DNA of 64,000 nt from Gordonia sediminis (GTDB lineage: Bacteria; Actinomycetota; Actinomycetes; Mycobacteriales; Mycobacteriaceae). The notes beneath the pieces were generated by a model. It saw only the letters and a program-made list of their open reading frames with translations. It did not search any database and was not told where the DNA came from. The DNA is taken from positions 1-64,000 of the forward strand of contig RZUM01000001.1 in the NCBI GenBank assembly GCA_004193205.1, given 5' to 3'. Position 1 is the stretch's first letter, and every line of letters begins with the position of its first letter. The translations under genes and the position numbers were made by a program. Below are positions 50,785 through 60,248 of this stretch, piece after piece.

Positions 50785-51852
50785 ATGTTCTTGATCGGGG
50801 TGATCGCAGCCTGTCTCGCCGCCGTCGCCTATGGAATGTCGACGGTCCTGCGCGCGCTCGGGGCCCGTCGCGTGGCGATGACGGCCCGTGAGGAGGGCGA
50901 GGAGGCCGAGCAGACCAATTCGGCGGGCGGGCCGTCGCTGCGGTCCACGGTGTCCACTCTCCTCGACCCGGCCTTCATCCTCGGCACCGTCATGGTGGTG
51001 CTCGGTTTCGCCGGCGGCGCCGTGGCCGCCCGGTTTCTCCCGCTGTTCCTGTCCCAGACGATCGTGTCGGCGAATCTGGTGGTCACCGCACTGTTGGGCA
51101 CCATCCTGCTCAACATCGCCCTGCACACCCGGGACTGGATCTCCATCTGGCTCGTCGTGTTGTCGCTGTGTCTGCTCGGCCTGTCGTCGGCGCATCACAC
51201 CGGCGGCGGCGAGAGCGCAACGTTCCACTGGGAACTGTTCGTCGCCACGCTCGGACTCAGCGGACTCGCCCTGATCTGCGTGTACCGCCTGGGCAGACAT
51301 GCCGCGATCGCCGGTGGGGCGGCCGCGGGTCTGCTGTTCGGCATGATCGCCATCTCGGTGCGGATCCTCGACGGCGTCGATCCGTTCGAGCCCGTCGAAC
51401 TGATCACCGACCCCGCGGCGTGGAGCATCGCGGTCGCCGGAGCCACCGGGTTCTTTGTCCAGACCGTCGCGTTGCAGGTCGGCGCGGTCAACGGCGTCAC
51501 CGCGGTCCTCGTCGTCGGCGAGACCGCGGGCCCCAGCCTCGTTGGGGTGCTGTTTCTCGACGACACCGCGAAGCCGGGGCTCGGGTGGCTGGCGATCGTC
51601 GGCTTCGTCGGCGCGGTCATCGGTGCCGTGCTGGTGGCCTGGTACGGCTCCGGCGATCCCGACCACTTCGGCGAGGCGCCGCCGCAGAAGGGTGGGTGGC
51701 GGCGGGGCCGTGTGGAGGCACCCGACAACACCCGCGCCATCGACACCGCGACCTGGGGCAACGCTGTGTTCGGCCAAGCCTGGGAGCGGCAGTCCCGGCA
51801 CGAGCAGGACGCGACCCCGAACAAACCGACCTCCGACCGGCGCGACCGCTGA
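50785..51852 (+). CDS. EamA/DMT-like multi-pass membrane protein
   Basis: A 355-residue protein with nine or ten hydrophobic segments of the drug/metabolite transporter pattern (LIGVIAACLAAVAYGMSTVL at the start, then repeated Gly/Ala-rich helices) and a soluble 65-residue C-terminal tail rich in Arg, Asp and Pro. ATG 50785 has GGAGG with eight bases spacing; GTG 50776 overlaps that site. Substrate unknown. The tandem repeat just upstream may influence expression. Confidence 0.78.
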   Translation: MFLIGVIAACLAAVAYGMSTVLRALGARRVAMTAREEGEEAEQTNSAGGPSLRSTVSTLLDPAFILGTVMVVLGFAGGAVAARFLPLFLSQTIVSANLVVTALLGTILLNIALHTRDWISIWLVVLSLCLLGLSSAHHTGGGESATFHWELFVATLGLSGLALICVYRLGRHAAIAGGAAAGLLFGMIAISVRILDGVDPFEPVELITDPAAWSIAVAGATGFFVQTVALQVGAVNGVTAVLVVGETAGPSLVGVLFLDDTAKPGLGWLAIVGFVGAVIGAVLVAWYGSGDPDHFGEAPPQKGGWRRGRVEAPDNTRAIDTATWGNAVFGQAWERQSRHEQDATPNKPTSDRRDR

Positions 51853-51867
51853 ACCCGCCGGTCGCCG

Positions 51868-52740
51868 TCAGCCCTTCGTGCGTGTCCCCGGGAGAATCCC
51901 GGCGTCGATGATCGCCTTGACGTAGGGCCGGGTCCGATCGAGCAGATCGTCGGCGCCCGACCTCGACCACGCCGGCGCGCAGAGTGCGTCGGTGTCCGCT
52001 TCGACCGCCCGGTAGAACTCGAGGCCCGCGTCGGTCAGACGATGTCCTGAGTCGCCGTCGGTGACGAGTCCGCGGGCGGCGAGGCGCTGCACCGAGGCGT
52101 CCCACGCGTCGTCGGACCAGCCGCGGGTGATCTGGACGAGCTTGCGGCCGAGAACCCGGCGACGGACCGTCGGGTCCGGTAGCTGGGCCTCGTGGAAGGT
52201 GACCGCGTCGATTCCGTCGAGACCCCGATTGACCAGCACGGCGATGTGGTTGTCACCACGCCACTCCCGCAGGATCGAGACGGCGTGCCACAACGCGAGA
52301 TGTGCGTCGTCGGGGGGCGTGTCCGCGGCCCAGGCCGCCGCCAGTGGCCGGCCGCCCAGCGGCAGCTCCGCGGCGATCTCGGCATAGCGTTTGGCCAGCT
52401 CGATGATCTCCGGATTCTCGATCCGGTCGGCCAGGATCTGCCGCAACTGCTCGTCGAGCATGACGAAACGTCGTTCGGCGATCGTGTCGAGACCGACGCG
52501 GCAGGCGGCGGTCCAGGCGGCGGCGATCAGGTCCGGGGCGAAGTTGTAGAACGCGGAGGTGACCACGGTCGGATGGCAGGGGCCCATCGGTGCGGCGCGG
52601 GCGCCGACGTAGAACGCGTGCGCATCGAGTCCGGTGTCGGCCTGCGCCACCCGCAGACCGGGGTTGAAGTAGACGAGAACGTGAAGGGGTTCGAGGGTTT
52701 CGTAGGCCTTGCGGGCGGTCCCGGCGGCGATCGAGGTCAT
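51868..52740 (-). CDS. SCO6745-family protein
   Basis: A 290-residue protein resembling the Streptomyces SCO6745 family. N-terminal ARKAYETLEPLHVLVYFNPG, then ARAAPMGPCHPTVVTSAFYN are family-typical; the second half (LGRKLVQITRGWSDDAWDAS; GLVTDGDSGHRLTDAGLEFY) looks like a winged-helix domain. Function is not established for the family. ATG 52740 was chosen by the conserved N-terminus. It is divergent from the SnoaL-like gene. Confidence 0.8.
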   Translation of the reverse strand: MTSIAAGTARKAYETLEPLHVLVYFNPGLRVAQADTGLDAHAFYVGARAAPMGPCHPTVVTSAFYNFAPDLIAAAWTAACRVGLDTIAERRFVMLDEQLRQILADRIENPEIIELAKRYAEIAAELPLGGRPLAAAWAADTPPDDAHLALWHAVSILREWRGDNHIAVLVNRGLDGIDAVTFHEAQLPDPTVRRRVLGRKLVQITRGWSDDAWDASVQRLAARGLVTDGDSGHRLTDAGLEFYRAVEADTDALCAPAWSRSGADDLLDRTRPYVKAIIDAGILPGTRTKG

Positions 52741-52847
52741 GCGTTCACACTCGCGGCCGGTGCGCGGGTGTGTCAACCGCGCCGGGAGATGGCTCGACGA
52801 CGGGCGTTTCGACCCGCGACGATCCGCGAGCCGGTAGATGTTGAGCC

Positions 52848-53306
52848 ATGGACGACCTCGAGGAGATCAAAACCCTCAAGTACCGGTACCTGCGCGCACT
52901 CGACACCAAGGACTGGGACGTCTTCGCCGACACGCTCACCGCCGACGTCACCGGCAGCTACGGCGCGAGCCTGTCGTTCACCAACCGCGACGACCTCGTG
53001 GGGTTCATGCGCGCGTCGGTGGGTCCGGGGATCGTCACCGAACACCGTGTCGGGCACCCGGAGATCACCGTCGACGACGACACCGCCGCCGGGCGCTGGT
53101 ATCTGCAGGACCGCGTGATCGCGCCGGAGTTCTCCTTCATGCTCTTCGGGGCGGCGTTCTACACCGACCGCTACCGACGCACCGCCGACGGCTGGCGGAT
53201 CAGCGCCACCGGCTACGACCGCACCTACGAGGCGAAACTCAGCCTCGACGACCTGCCGAGTTTCGCACTCGACGTCGGGCCGGCCATCCGGACCGAGGAG
53301 CCGTGA
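52848..53306 (+). CDS. SnoaL/NTF2-like protein
   Basis: A 152-residue NTF2-fold protein: EEIKTLKYRYLRALDTKDWD (residues 5-24), a hydrophobic barrel, and WRISATGYDRTYE near the C-terminus. Such proteins are isomerases, cyclases or hydratases (SnoaL, scytalone dehydratase) or plain ligand-binding proteins. The stop overlaps the ATG of the phosphoribosyltransferase gene (TGATG), so the two are coupled. Substrate unknown. Confidence 0.82.
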   Translation: MDDLEEIKTLKYRYLRALDTKDWDVFADTLTADVTGSYGASLSFTNRDDLVGFMRASVGPGIVTEHRVGHPEITVDDDTAAGRWYLQDRVIAPEFSFMLFGAAFYTDRYRRTADGWRISATGYDRTYEAKLSLDDLPSFALDVGPAIRTEEP

Positions 53307-53980
53307 TGAGACAGCAACCACAGGACTTCGAGAATCGCCGCACGGCCGGTCTCGCGCTGGCCACCGAACTACGCACGCTGCCCCTGGTCACCGAGGGCGA
53401 GACCCCGGTGGCGGACCGCGTCCTGGTGCTCGGCCTCGCGCGCGGCGGTGTCCCCGTCGCCCGCGAGGTCGCCGAGGTCCTCGGTGCGCCCCTTGACGCG
53501 CTGGTGGTCCGCAAGATCGGCGCGCCCGGACAGCCGGAATTCGCGATGGGCGCGCTCGCGGCCGGGGAGATCGTCGTCAACGACGACATGCCGAACCGGC
53601 TCGGCGTCTCCCCGGAACGATTCCAACAGATCGCCGATCGTGAGGACCGGGTCCGCGCCGCACGGGAGGCCCGCTACCGAGAGGGGCGTGAGCCGGTCCC
53701 GATCGCCGGCCGCACGGTCGTCCTGGTCGACGACGGGATGGCCACCGGTTCGACGATGGCGGTGGCGGTGCGCGCGGCGCACGCCGCCGGTGCCGCGGCC
53801 ATCGTGGTCGCGGTGCCCACCGCACCCGCCGACACGCTGAGCCGGTTCGCTGACGATCCTGCGGTCGATGCGGTCGTCTGCGTGATCACGCCGGAGCCCT
53901 TCCACGCGGTCGGGCTGTACTACCGGGATTTCCGGCAGGTCGACGACGAGGAGGTCGTCAGGTGCCTGCGTTCGACCTGA
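53306..53980 (+). CDS. Phosphoribosyltransferase-domain protein
   Basis: A 224-residue type I phosphoribosyltransferase fold. The PRPP-binding loop is VVLVDDGMATGSTM (about residues 139-152); the N-terminal hood holds VLGLARGGVPVAREVAE. The ADREDRVRAAREARYREG helix is typical of the actinobacterial stand-alone family linked to stress genes. The natural substrate is unknown. The 3' end overlaps the convergent LAL gene by 23 bases. Confidence 0.85.
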   Translation: MRQQPQDFENRRTAGLALATELRTLPLVTEGETPVADRVLVLGLARGGVPVAREVAEVLGAPLDALVVRKIGAPGQPEFAMGALAAGEIVVNDDMPNRLGVSPERFQQIADREDRVRAAREARYREGREPVPIAGRTVVLVDDGMATGSTMAVAVRAAHAAGAAAIVVAVPTAPADTLSRFADDPAVDAVVCVITPEPFHAVGLYYRDFRQVDDEEVVRCLRST

Positions 53981-56570
53981 GCAGCAATGCCGCGAGCTCG
54001 GCGCGGTCGGCGACGTTGAGCTTGGCGCACGCCCGGTAGATGTGGCCTTCGACGGTCCGCACCGAGACCGTCAACCGCTCGGCGATCTCCTTGTTCGACA
54101 GGCCCGCGGCCACCAGGTTCGCGATCTCACGCTCCCGTGTCGTCAGCGGAAGTGGTTGCGCCGCCTCGACCAGTGCCGGGGTCTGCAGCCCACCGCACTG
54201 CGCCGCAAGGCGATTCGCGACGGCGGCCGAGGCGACCGTCGCCGACCGGCTGCCCGCGGTCTCGTGCAGCAGGCTGGCCTGTGCCGCCGAGTCCGCCGCC
54301 GACAGGAGGTAGCCCAGCTCCTCGAAAGCACCGGCGCACAGATCGAGTTCGACCCCGTCGCCGGCTGCCAGGGCCTGCGCATGGCGCGCGTAGAGCCCCA
54401 CCAGAGGTCCGTCGATCTGCGTGGCCAGTTCGGTCAGCCGCTCTGCCACCGAGGCATCGGAGAACCGGGCGGCCGTGTGCAGCGCCTCGGCTTCGATCGC
54501 GAACTGTCCCGAGTCGCGGGCCTCCGCGGCGGCCGCGAGCGCCGTCTGCGCGGCGAGCGACACCGTCCCTGAGGCCGCCTCCTGCCACGAACGCGCGATG
54601 GTGAGCATGGGGCCGAAGACCGCGATGTGGCGTCCGAACCGGGCCTGCGCCTTACGGAGCGCACGTTCGGCGGCGGCGGTTTGTCCGCTCGCCGACAGCG
54701 CCTGAACCAGATAGAACCGGGCCGGATAGTTCCACGACTCGGCGGCACGACCACTGTCCAGCGACGCAAGCGTCTGCTGCATGCGGCGGGCGACCGATGC
54801 ACTGTCACCGTGGGCGAGTTCCACCACGGAGACGAGGATCCCGGCCATCCCCCATCCCAGATACTGACCGACGTTGGAGAACTCCACGTAGCGGTCTGCA
54901 CGCACCCTGGCTTCATCGAGCTGCCCGGTGAGGGTCAGCGCGAGGATCTCTCCCAACCCGGCGGGGAACCGGAGCAACCCGTCGGTGGACTGCTCCGCGA
55001 CACGTGCCCGGGCCGCCAACGCGGCGACCTCGTACCCTCGCCCGGACACCGCCCGTGACAGGGTGCCGCCAAAGACCGCCCATTCGATGGCCCAGGGCGA
55101 CGGATGCGGCGATTCGAGCACCTCGTCGGAGAGCGTGATCGCGTCCTGGACACGGTTGTCGAAGATGGCACGGACCGACGCGAAGCCCTTGACGACGAGC
55201 GCCAGGTTGGGGTCGGTGACCTTCTCCTCGAGCATCACGAGCACGTCGTCGGCCCGATCTGCGTCCCCGAGCGCCCACAGCAGCGTGGCGAATCGCATTC
55301 CGCCCCAGAGGACCAGTTCCAGCTCGGTCAGATCGGCAGGCGAGAACGCAGTCAACACCGCATCGGCCTCGTCGGCGTTCCCCTGCCACATGAGCGACCG
55401 CGCCAGCGGTTCGGCGGCCGCCAGACCGCCCGTTCCTTCCAAGACGGCCGCGCGCGCGAACCGTTCCCCGAGCGGGGCATTCGCGAATGCGAGGGCGTCG
55501 CGGGCCGCGGCACTCATCAATGCGGAGTCCACCGCGACGTCGCTCTCCAGCGCGAGGTCGGCGAGCCGGATCCGTTCCGCAGGGGTGTCGGTGCCCTGCG
55601 CCTGCAGCGCCTTGACCAACCTGCCGCGCAGGCGCCGCGACGACGCGAGACCGAGCCGGTGACGGATGACCTCACCGAACAACGGGTGGTTGTAGCGGAC
55701 GTTCAGCCGCCGGCCGTCGCGGACGATGCGGACGAGACCGGCGATCTCGGCTGCCTCCACCGCCTCCTCACCAGCGAGGTCCGCGAGGATGTCGATGTCG
55801 AGGGGTTCACACAGCGCCAGGTATTTCAGCACCGTCAGCACGGCGTCGTCGAGCTGCTCGATACGGCTCTCCAGCAGTGATGCGAGTTCGGAGGTGATGG
55901 CCGCCCGACCCCGCAGCTGCCACACACCGTTGACCTGGCGCAGCGTCTCGGCCTGGCGGGCGCCCTCCACCAGATGCCGCAGGAACAGGGCGTTGCCGCC
56001 GGAGGCCTCCCACATCAGATCCGCCGACAGGCCTTCGAGCTGTCCGCCGAGCACCGTCTCGATGAGTTCGACGCTCTGCTGTTTCGTGAACGGCGACAAC
56101 GTGAGCCGTGTGAGGTGGTTGTCCTTCCACAGCGAGGTCACCGCATCCGGGACCGCCTCGCCGCTGCGCACGGTCGCGACGATGTGTACCGCCCGGTCGA
56201 TGGCGAGCTGATGGAGCAAGGTGGCCGAGAGTTCGTCGAGCAGGTGGGCGTCGTCGACGCCGATGACGATGTCGCCCTCCGCGAGCAGGGATTCCCGCGC
56301 CGCCGCGAGGTAGGTCACGGGATCGCTCGTCGTCGCCGAGCCGACCAGATGCGCGAAGACACCGAGGGGGATGCTGCGCGCGGATTCGGTACCTGCGACC
56401 CAACGGACCCCGCCGTGCAGGCCCGCGGTCACATGGCGCGCCAGCGTCGTCTTACCCACACCCGAATCACCGGTCAGGACAACGCCGCACGCTGCCGTCT
56501 CGCCACGCAGGGTGGCCGCGATGATGCGGAACTCCTCCTCGCGCTCGACCAGAGGCCAGTTGGTGGACAT
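53958..56570 (-). CDS. LAL-type (large ATP-binding LuxR) transcription regulator
   Basis: An 870-residue regulator. The N-terminal STAND/AAA ATPase has Walker A GDSGVGKTT (residues 34-42) and Walker B-like VIGVDDAHLL (about 101-110); a long helical middle follows; the C-terminal LuxR HTH is LTTREREIANLVAAGLSNKE and then VSVRTVEGHIYRACAKLNV. Such LALs activate maltose, antibiotic or steroid-type pathways; no target is clear here. It is convergent with the phosphoribosyltransferase gene and overlaps its end. Its upstream neighbour is the ABC-2 pair. Confidence 0.88.
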   Translation of the reverse strand: MSTNWPLVEREEEFRIIAATLRGETAACGVVLTGDSGVGKTTLARHVTAGLHGGVRWVAGTESARSIPLGVFAHLVGSATTSDPVTYLAAARESLLAEGDIVIGVDDAHLLDELSATLLHQLAIDRAVHIVATVRSGEAVPDAVTSLWKDNHLTRLTLSPFTKQQSVELIETVLGGQLEGLSADLMWEASGGNALFLRHLVEGARQAETLRQVNGVWQLRGRAAITSELASLLESRIEQLDDAVLTVLKYLALCEPLDIDILADLAGEEAVEAAEIAGLVRIVRDGRRLNVRYNHPLFGEVIRHRLGLASSRRLRGRLVKALQAQGTDTPAERIRLADLALESDVAVDSALMSAAARDALAFANAPLGERFARAAVLEGTGGLAAAEPLARSLMWQGNADEADAVLTAFSPADLTELELVLWGGMRFATLLWALGDADRADDVLVMLEEKVTDPNLALVVKGFASVRAIFDNRVQDAITLSDEVLESPHPSPWAIEWAVFGGTLSRAVSGRGYEVAALAARARVAEQSTDGLLRFPAGLGEILALTLTGQLDEARVRADRYVEFSNVGQYLGWGMAGILVSVVELAHGDSASVARRMQQTLASLDSGRAAESWNYPARFYLVQALSASGQTAAAERALRKAQARFGRHIAVFGPMLTIARSWQEAASGTVSLAAQTALAAAAEARDSGQFAIEAEALHTAARFSDASVAERLTELATQIDGPLVGLYARHAQALAAGDGVELDLCAGAFEELGYLLSAADSAAQASLLHETAGSRSATVASAAVANRLAAQCGGLQTPALVEAAQPLPLTTREREIANLVAAGLSNKEIAERLTVSVRTVEGHIYRACAKLNVADRAELAALLLRSNAGT

Positions 56571-56661
56571 GGGAGGATTTTAGTACCCCGATGTGAACGG
56601 AGCATTCCCCCCGACCGCGTTATGCCGCATCCCACGGCGCGGCGGATGTTCGCGGTGGTCG

Positions 56662-57411
56662 TCACGCATCCCGACGCTCGGTCACCACGATCCCGAGGCC
56701 GAGGATCGCGGCGGCGAAGAGCGCGAAGTAGACGAGCGATCCGTAGGCATTCCAGTGGTAGGACGCGATGCCGGTGGTGTCGTTGAGGAATCGGCTGCCG
56801 TTGGCGAAGGGCAGGAACGGCGCGACGTGCGGGCCGACCTTGGGCAGGATCGACAGGATCGATTCGACCGCCAGATTCCAGATCAGCACGATGACGATCG
56901 CGCCGGCGGTGTGCCGGACGATCGCCCCGACCCCGAGCCCGATGACGACGTAGAGCACGGCGAGCACCGGTGTACCCCAGATCTGGCGCAGCACCCCGGG
57001 ATCGGTGAGGTCGATCCCGGTGTCCGCGCCACCCATCACCCGAACCACCGCCAAGGCGACCAGACTCAGGATCAGGGTCACCGCGAACGCGAGCCCGCCG
57101 AAGACCGCAGCCTTGGCTACCAGCACCGTCGACCGATTCGGCACCGCCTGGAAGGTGGTCCGAATGGTGCCGAAGCGGTATTCACTTGTCACCGCGAGCA
57201 CCGCCATGATCATCAGGACGAGCACCCCGAATGCGTTGATCCCCACGAGCGCGCTCCACGCCGACTCGCCGGGCGATGTGGCGATCGGTCCGGTGACCGA
57301 GCCGATCACCAGTGCGACGCCGAGCGCGAGGACGACGACGATCGCGACACACCAGTAGGGCGAGCGGGTCGACATCAGCTTGATGCGCTCGGCGTTCATC
57401 GCCGTGATCAT
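56662..57411 (-). CDS. ABC-2 type permease
   Basis: A 249-residue membrane protein with six hydrophobic segments. N-terminal MNAERIKLMSTRSPYWCVAI and central VTSEYRFGTIRTTFQAVPNR are the usual ABC-2 export permease patterns. Its ATG overlaps the stop of the upstream ATPase gene as ATGA. Together they form a small exporter of unknown substrate, perhaps a peptide, lipid or antibiotic. Confidence 0.87.
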   Translation of the reverse strand: MITAMNAERIKLMSTRSPYWCVAIVVVLALGVALVIGSVTGPIATSPGESAWSALVGINAFGVLVLMIMAVLAVTSEYRFGTIRTTFQAVPNRSTVLVAKAAVFGGLAFAVTLILSLVALAVVRVMGGADTGIDLTDPGVLRQIWGTPVLAVLYVVIGLGVGAIVRHTAGAIVIVLIWNLAVESILSILPKVGPHVAPFLPFANGSRFLNDTTGIASYHWNAYGSLVYFALFAAAILGLGIVVTERRDA

Positions 57412-58355
57412 CGCGGTCCTTCCGGGATATGGGGCGGATACGTTGTCCCACCGTGATACTGGACCGCTCCCGCAGTCATCGCCATGAACACTTCCTCCAG
57501 GGAGGCGCTGGTGGGTGTCAGTTCGTGCAGCGCGATACCGGCCCAGGCCGCCAGGTCACCGACGTGTTCGGTTGTCGCATCGGCCACCGACAGAAACGGA
57601 CTGCCGTCGGGCCCGCTGTTCGGCGTGACCGCCAGGCCGGCCTCGGCGAGGACCCGGTGAAGTTCTGGCAGTCGCGGGCTGCGGACGCGAACACTGCTCG
57701 ATGCGTGGCCGGTGAACTCTGCGACCGAACAATCCGCGATGAGGCGGCCCTGTCCGATCACCACGAGATGATCGGCGGTCAGCGACATCTCGGTGAGCAG
57801 ATGACTCGACACCAGGACCGTGCGGCCCTCGGCGGCAAGGTGACGCATAAACCCTCGGATCCAGACGATGCCCTCCGGGTCGAGGCCGTTGACCGGCTCG
57901 TCGAACAGGAAGGTGTGCGGATCGCCGAGGAGCGCTCCGGCCAGGCCGAGTCGCTGCGACATGCCGAGCGAGAAACCGCCCGCCCGCTTGGTCGCCACCG
58001 TCGAAAGGCCCACGAGGTCGAGGACCTCGTCGACCCGCCGCATCGGAATACCGTTCGACGCGGCCATCCACCGCAGATGCGAACGGGCGCTGCGATTGGG
58101 ATGCACCCACCGCGCATCGAGCAGCGCGCCCACCTGCCGCAGCGGATGGTCGAGGTCCCGATACGGCCGTCCGTTGATCGTCGCGGTGCCCGCGGTGGCC
58201 CGGTCGAGTCCCAGGATCACGCGCATCGTCGTGGATTTGCCCGCACCGTTGGGTCCGAGGAAGCCGGTCACGACGCCGGGACGCACCTCGAAGGTGAGGT
58301 TGTCCACGGCCCGCACCGGGCCGAAGACCTTCGTGAGGTTCTCGACTCGCAACAT
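57408..58355 (-). CDS. ABC transporter ATP-binding protein of the ABC-2 exporter
   Basis: A 315-residue ATPase. Walker A GPNGAGKSTT (about residues 34-43), signature FSLGMSQRLGLAGALLG, Walker B TFLFDEP and the VNGLDPEGI D-loop. The C-terminal extension after residue 220 is the DrrA/CcmA-type regulatory domain (SSSVRVRSPRLPELHRVLAE). The signature Gly is kept (SLG). ATG 58355 starts the two-gene exporter. Confidence 0.88.
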   Translation of the reverse strand: MLRVENLTKVFGPVRAVDNLTFEVRPGVVTGFLGPNGAGKSTTMRVILGLDRATAGTATINGRPYRDLDHPLRQVGALLDARWVHPNRSARSHLRWMAASNGIPMRRVDEVLDLVGLSTVATKRAGGFSLGMSQRLGLAGALLGDPHTFLFDEPVNGLDPEGIVWIRGFMRHLAAEGRTVLVSSHLLTEMSLTADHLVVIGQGRLIADCSVAEFTGHASSSVRVRSPRLPELHRVLAEAGLAVTPNSGPDGSPFLSVADATTEHVGDLAAWAGIALHELTPTSASLEEVFMAMTAGAVQYHGGTTYPPHIPEGPR

Positions 58356-58423
58356 GACTCGACCTTAGACTCAGTGGTGCGCGCGAGACCGCAGTGAACT
58401 CGCCCCGACGTAACGTGGATCGT

Positions 58424-58711
58424 GTGTCTGTCACCCTTGCCGTGCTGCTCTGGTCTGCCGACGGCCGAGAGTCGCAACTGCACCACTACGAGAACGATGT
58501 GCTGCGGCTCGTCGGCGAGCATCGAGGTCGGGTCCTGACACGGGTGCGCAACATCGACGGCGCAAACCACCCCACAGAGGCCCAGGTCATCGAGTTCGCG
58601 GACGAATCCGCGTTCGACGCCTACGTGACCGATCCGCGCCGGCTGGCGATGGCACCTCGCCGAGACGCATGCGTCGCCCGCACCGAGGTCTGGCGAGTCG
58701 ATCCCGTCTGA
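58424..58711 (+). CDS. Small ferredoxin-like-barrel (DUF1330-type) protein
   Basis: About 95 residues. The pattern VTLAVLLWSADG, then VLRLVGEHRGRVLTRVRN and VIEFADESAFDAYVTDPRRL suits the dimeric alpha/beta-barrel (DUF1330/EthD-like) fold, in which the FADESAFDAY segment is a common landmark. GTG 58424 gives the best fit; GTG 58394 adds ten residues. Role unknown; may be a small enzyme or binding protein. Confidence 0.7.
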   Translation: MSVTLAVLLWSADGRESQLHHYENDVLRLVGEHRGRVLTRVRNIDGANHPTEAQVIEFADESAFDAYVTDPRRLAMAPRRDACVARTEVWRVDPV

Positions 58712-58782
58712 GGGGCGAGCGTTCTCTCCACACTCGGTGCTCACGGGCCGCATGAGCGCAGGCGATGCCGCGGCCGGGGCGA

Positions 58783-58808
58783 GCCCGCCGGATGTGACTC
58801 CGGCGGGC
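58783..58808 (+). terminator. Hairpin downstream of the small barrel protein
   Basis: Perfect 9-bp stem GCCCGCCGG/CCGGCGGGC with an 8-base loop, 71 bases after the stop at 58711. No T-run directly follows. Confidence 0.55.
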
Positions 58809-58885
58809 CCACCGGGCCGCCACCGTCTTTCACACTGTGGAGTTTTCAAGGAACACGGGTCCGGGGAATTCCCGGGTGGTCTATT

Positions 58886-58947
58886 CGGTTAGGCCGCGCC
58901 GCTGGTCGGTTCTTCTCGGTCAGGCCGTGCTGCTGGTCGGGTGTGCT
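58886..58947. repeat. 31-bp direct repeat, two copies
   Basis: Units 58886-58916 and 58917-58947 share the pattern CGGTYAGGCCGYGCYGCTGG followed by TCGG and a variable end, with about seven differences. A further partial unit (CGGTCGTGCTCGGG) follows. The array lies just past the 3' end of the DUF222/HNH gene. Confidence 0.7.
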
Positions 58948-59003
58948 CGGTCGTGCTCGGGTCATGCCCTGGGGTCATGCCCTCGGGTAAGGGCGGCCTC
59001 TGG

Positions 59004-60248
59004 TCAGGCGGCGACGCCGTCGAGGTGCATGGTTCGCCGGTTGTAGGCCGGTATCGGGGTGCGGGTCGGGTCCTGCTCCACCGGTGGCAGCAGCCAGGGA
59101 TGCCGGTCGGCGCCCATGATGATGTCCCACCCGGAGGCGTGGATCTGGGCGTGACATGAGGTGCACAGTAGGCACCCGTTGTCCAGGTCGGTGGGACCCC
59201 CATCGGCCCAATGCCGCAGATGGTGGCACTGCGTATATCCTGCTGCTGCACCGCATTTGACGCAACAGTGGTCGCGGATGATCAACGCCCTGCGTTGATG
59301 ATGGGTGAACAACCGTTGCGGGTGTCCCATGTCCAACGGCACCTTCTCACCGTCGAAGATGACCGCGCTGACGGTGCCATCACAGGACAGGGATTTCGCC
59401 AGGGTCTGCGAGATCGGGCCAAGCCACTGCAACGCCGCCGCGTCGGGGGTGTCGACGGGGACGGTCAGGTTGAGGTGTGTTTTCGGGACCGCCGCCAGGT
59501 CCGCGACACCCGAGGCGTGGGCGTGAGCGGCGGCATCCAGGATCATCTCCAACGCGTCCGCGCGACGTTGCCCGGCGCTGCGGGCGTCCTCGGACCCGTC
59601 GGGTTCGGGACGTTTACCGGACAGCGATTCGATCGCCGACACCAGTTTCTCCCCGATCACGATGTCCAGGTTCGCCTGCACCTCCAACCGGCCGTCGTCG
59701 GTGGGCGTGCTGGTCCACTCGTTGATGGTGCGGTCCTCACCCGCGGGCACCCCGCCCTGCTCGTCGGCGATCTGGTTGCCGAGGGTGCGGGCGGTGTCGA
59801 GCACCTCGCGTGGGGTGGCCCCGGCAAACGCCTGCGCGAGCAACGCCAGCTGGTGTTCGATGCGTGACACCTCGCTCAACGGTTCGGGCGCGCGTTTCTC
59901 GATATGCCCCATGCCCCGGACGAGAGCGTCGATATGTTCACCGGAGAAGACCCCATCCCCGCTGTAGGCGGCGACCCGTTCCAGGGTGGACAGCGCGGCC
60001 GCGATCCGCAGCCACCGATCCGCCACCGTGGGTGCGGCACCCATCTCGATCAACAATGCCCGCGTCTTGCCGCCCGTCTGCTTGGCCACCCCCAACCGAT
60101 CCAGGGCACCCGCGTGCACGGCGAGTTGATGGTCGACCATATTGCGCAGACCCATCAGGATCTTGGTGGTGTCGAACACCTCACGGCCGGTGGCGTCGGC
60201 GGTGATGGTCAGGTCACGGACGGTGGGGAGCAGGGTATCGATCGGCAT
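59004..60248 (-). CDS. DUF222/HNH endonuclease-domain protein (REP13E12-like)
   Basis: A 414-residue protein. The N-terminal DUF222 domain is mostly helical (for example LLIEMGAAPTVADRWLRIAA); the C-terminal HNH domain reads IIRDHCCVKCGAAAGYTQCH then HHLRHWADGGPTDLDNGCLL and CTSCHAQIH, with two zinc-type cysteine pairs. These genes are repeated in mycobacterial and gordonial genomes (13E12 repeat family in M. tuberculosis) and behave like mobile or homing elements. ATG 60248 is chosen; GTG 60287 is possible and lies at the end of the palindrome GTGCGA/TCGCAC (60272-60287). Confidence 0.85.
   Translation of the reverse strand: MPIDTLLPTVRDLTITADATGREVFDTTKILMGLRNMVDHQLAVHAGALDRLGVAKQTGGKTRALLIEMGAAPTVADRWLRIAAALSTLERVAAYSGDGVFSGEHIDALVRGMGHIEKRAPEPLSEVSRIEHQLALLAQAFAGATPREVLDTARTLGNQIADEQGGVPAGEDRTINEWTSTPTDDGRLEVQANLDIVIGEKLVSAIESLSGKRPEPDGSEDARSAGQRRADALEMILDAAAHAHASGVADLAAVPKTHLNLTVPVDTPDAAALQWLGPISQTLAKSLSCDGTVSAVIFDGEKVPLDMGHPQRLFTHHQRRALIIRDHCCVKCGAAAGYTQCHHLRHWADGGPTDLDNGCLLCTSCHAQIHASGWDIIMGADRHPWLLPPVEQDPTRTPIPAYNRRTMHLDGVAA

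Noticed and set aside
56593-57456. Long His/Arg/Asp-rich plus-strand frame over the ABC-2 permease
   Set aside because: It is an antisense shadow. The minus-strand frame encodes clear transmembrane helices and overlaps its ATPase partner correctly.
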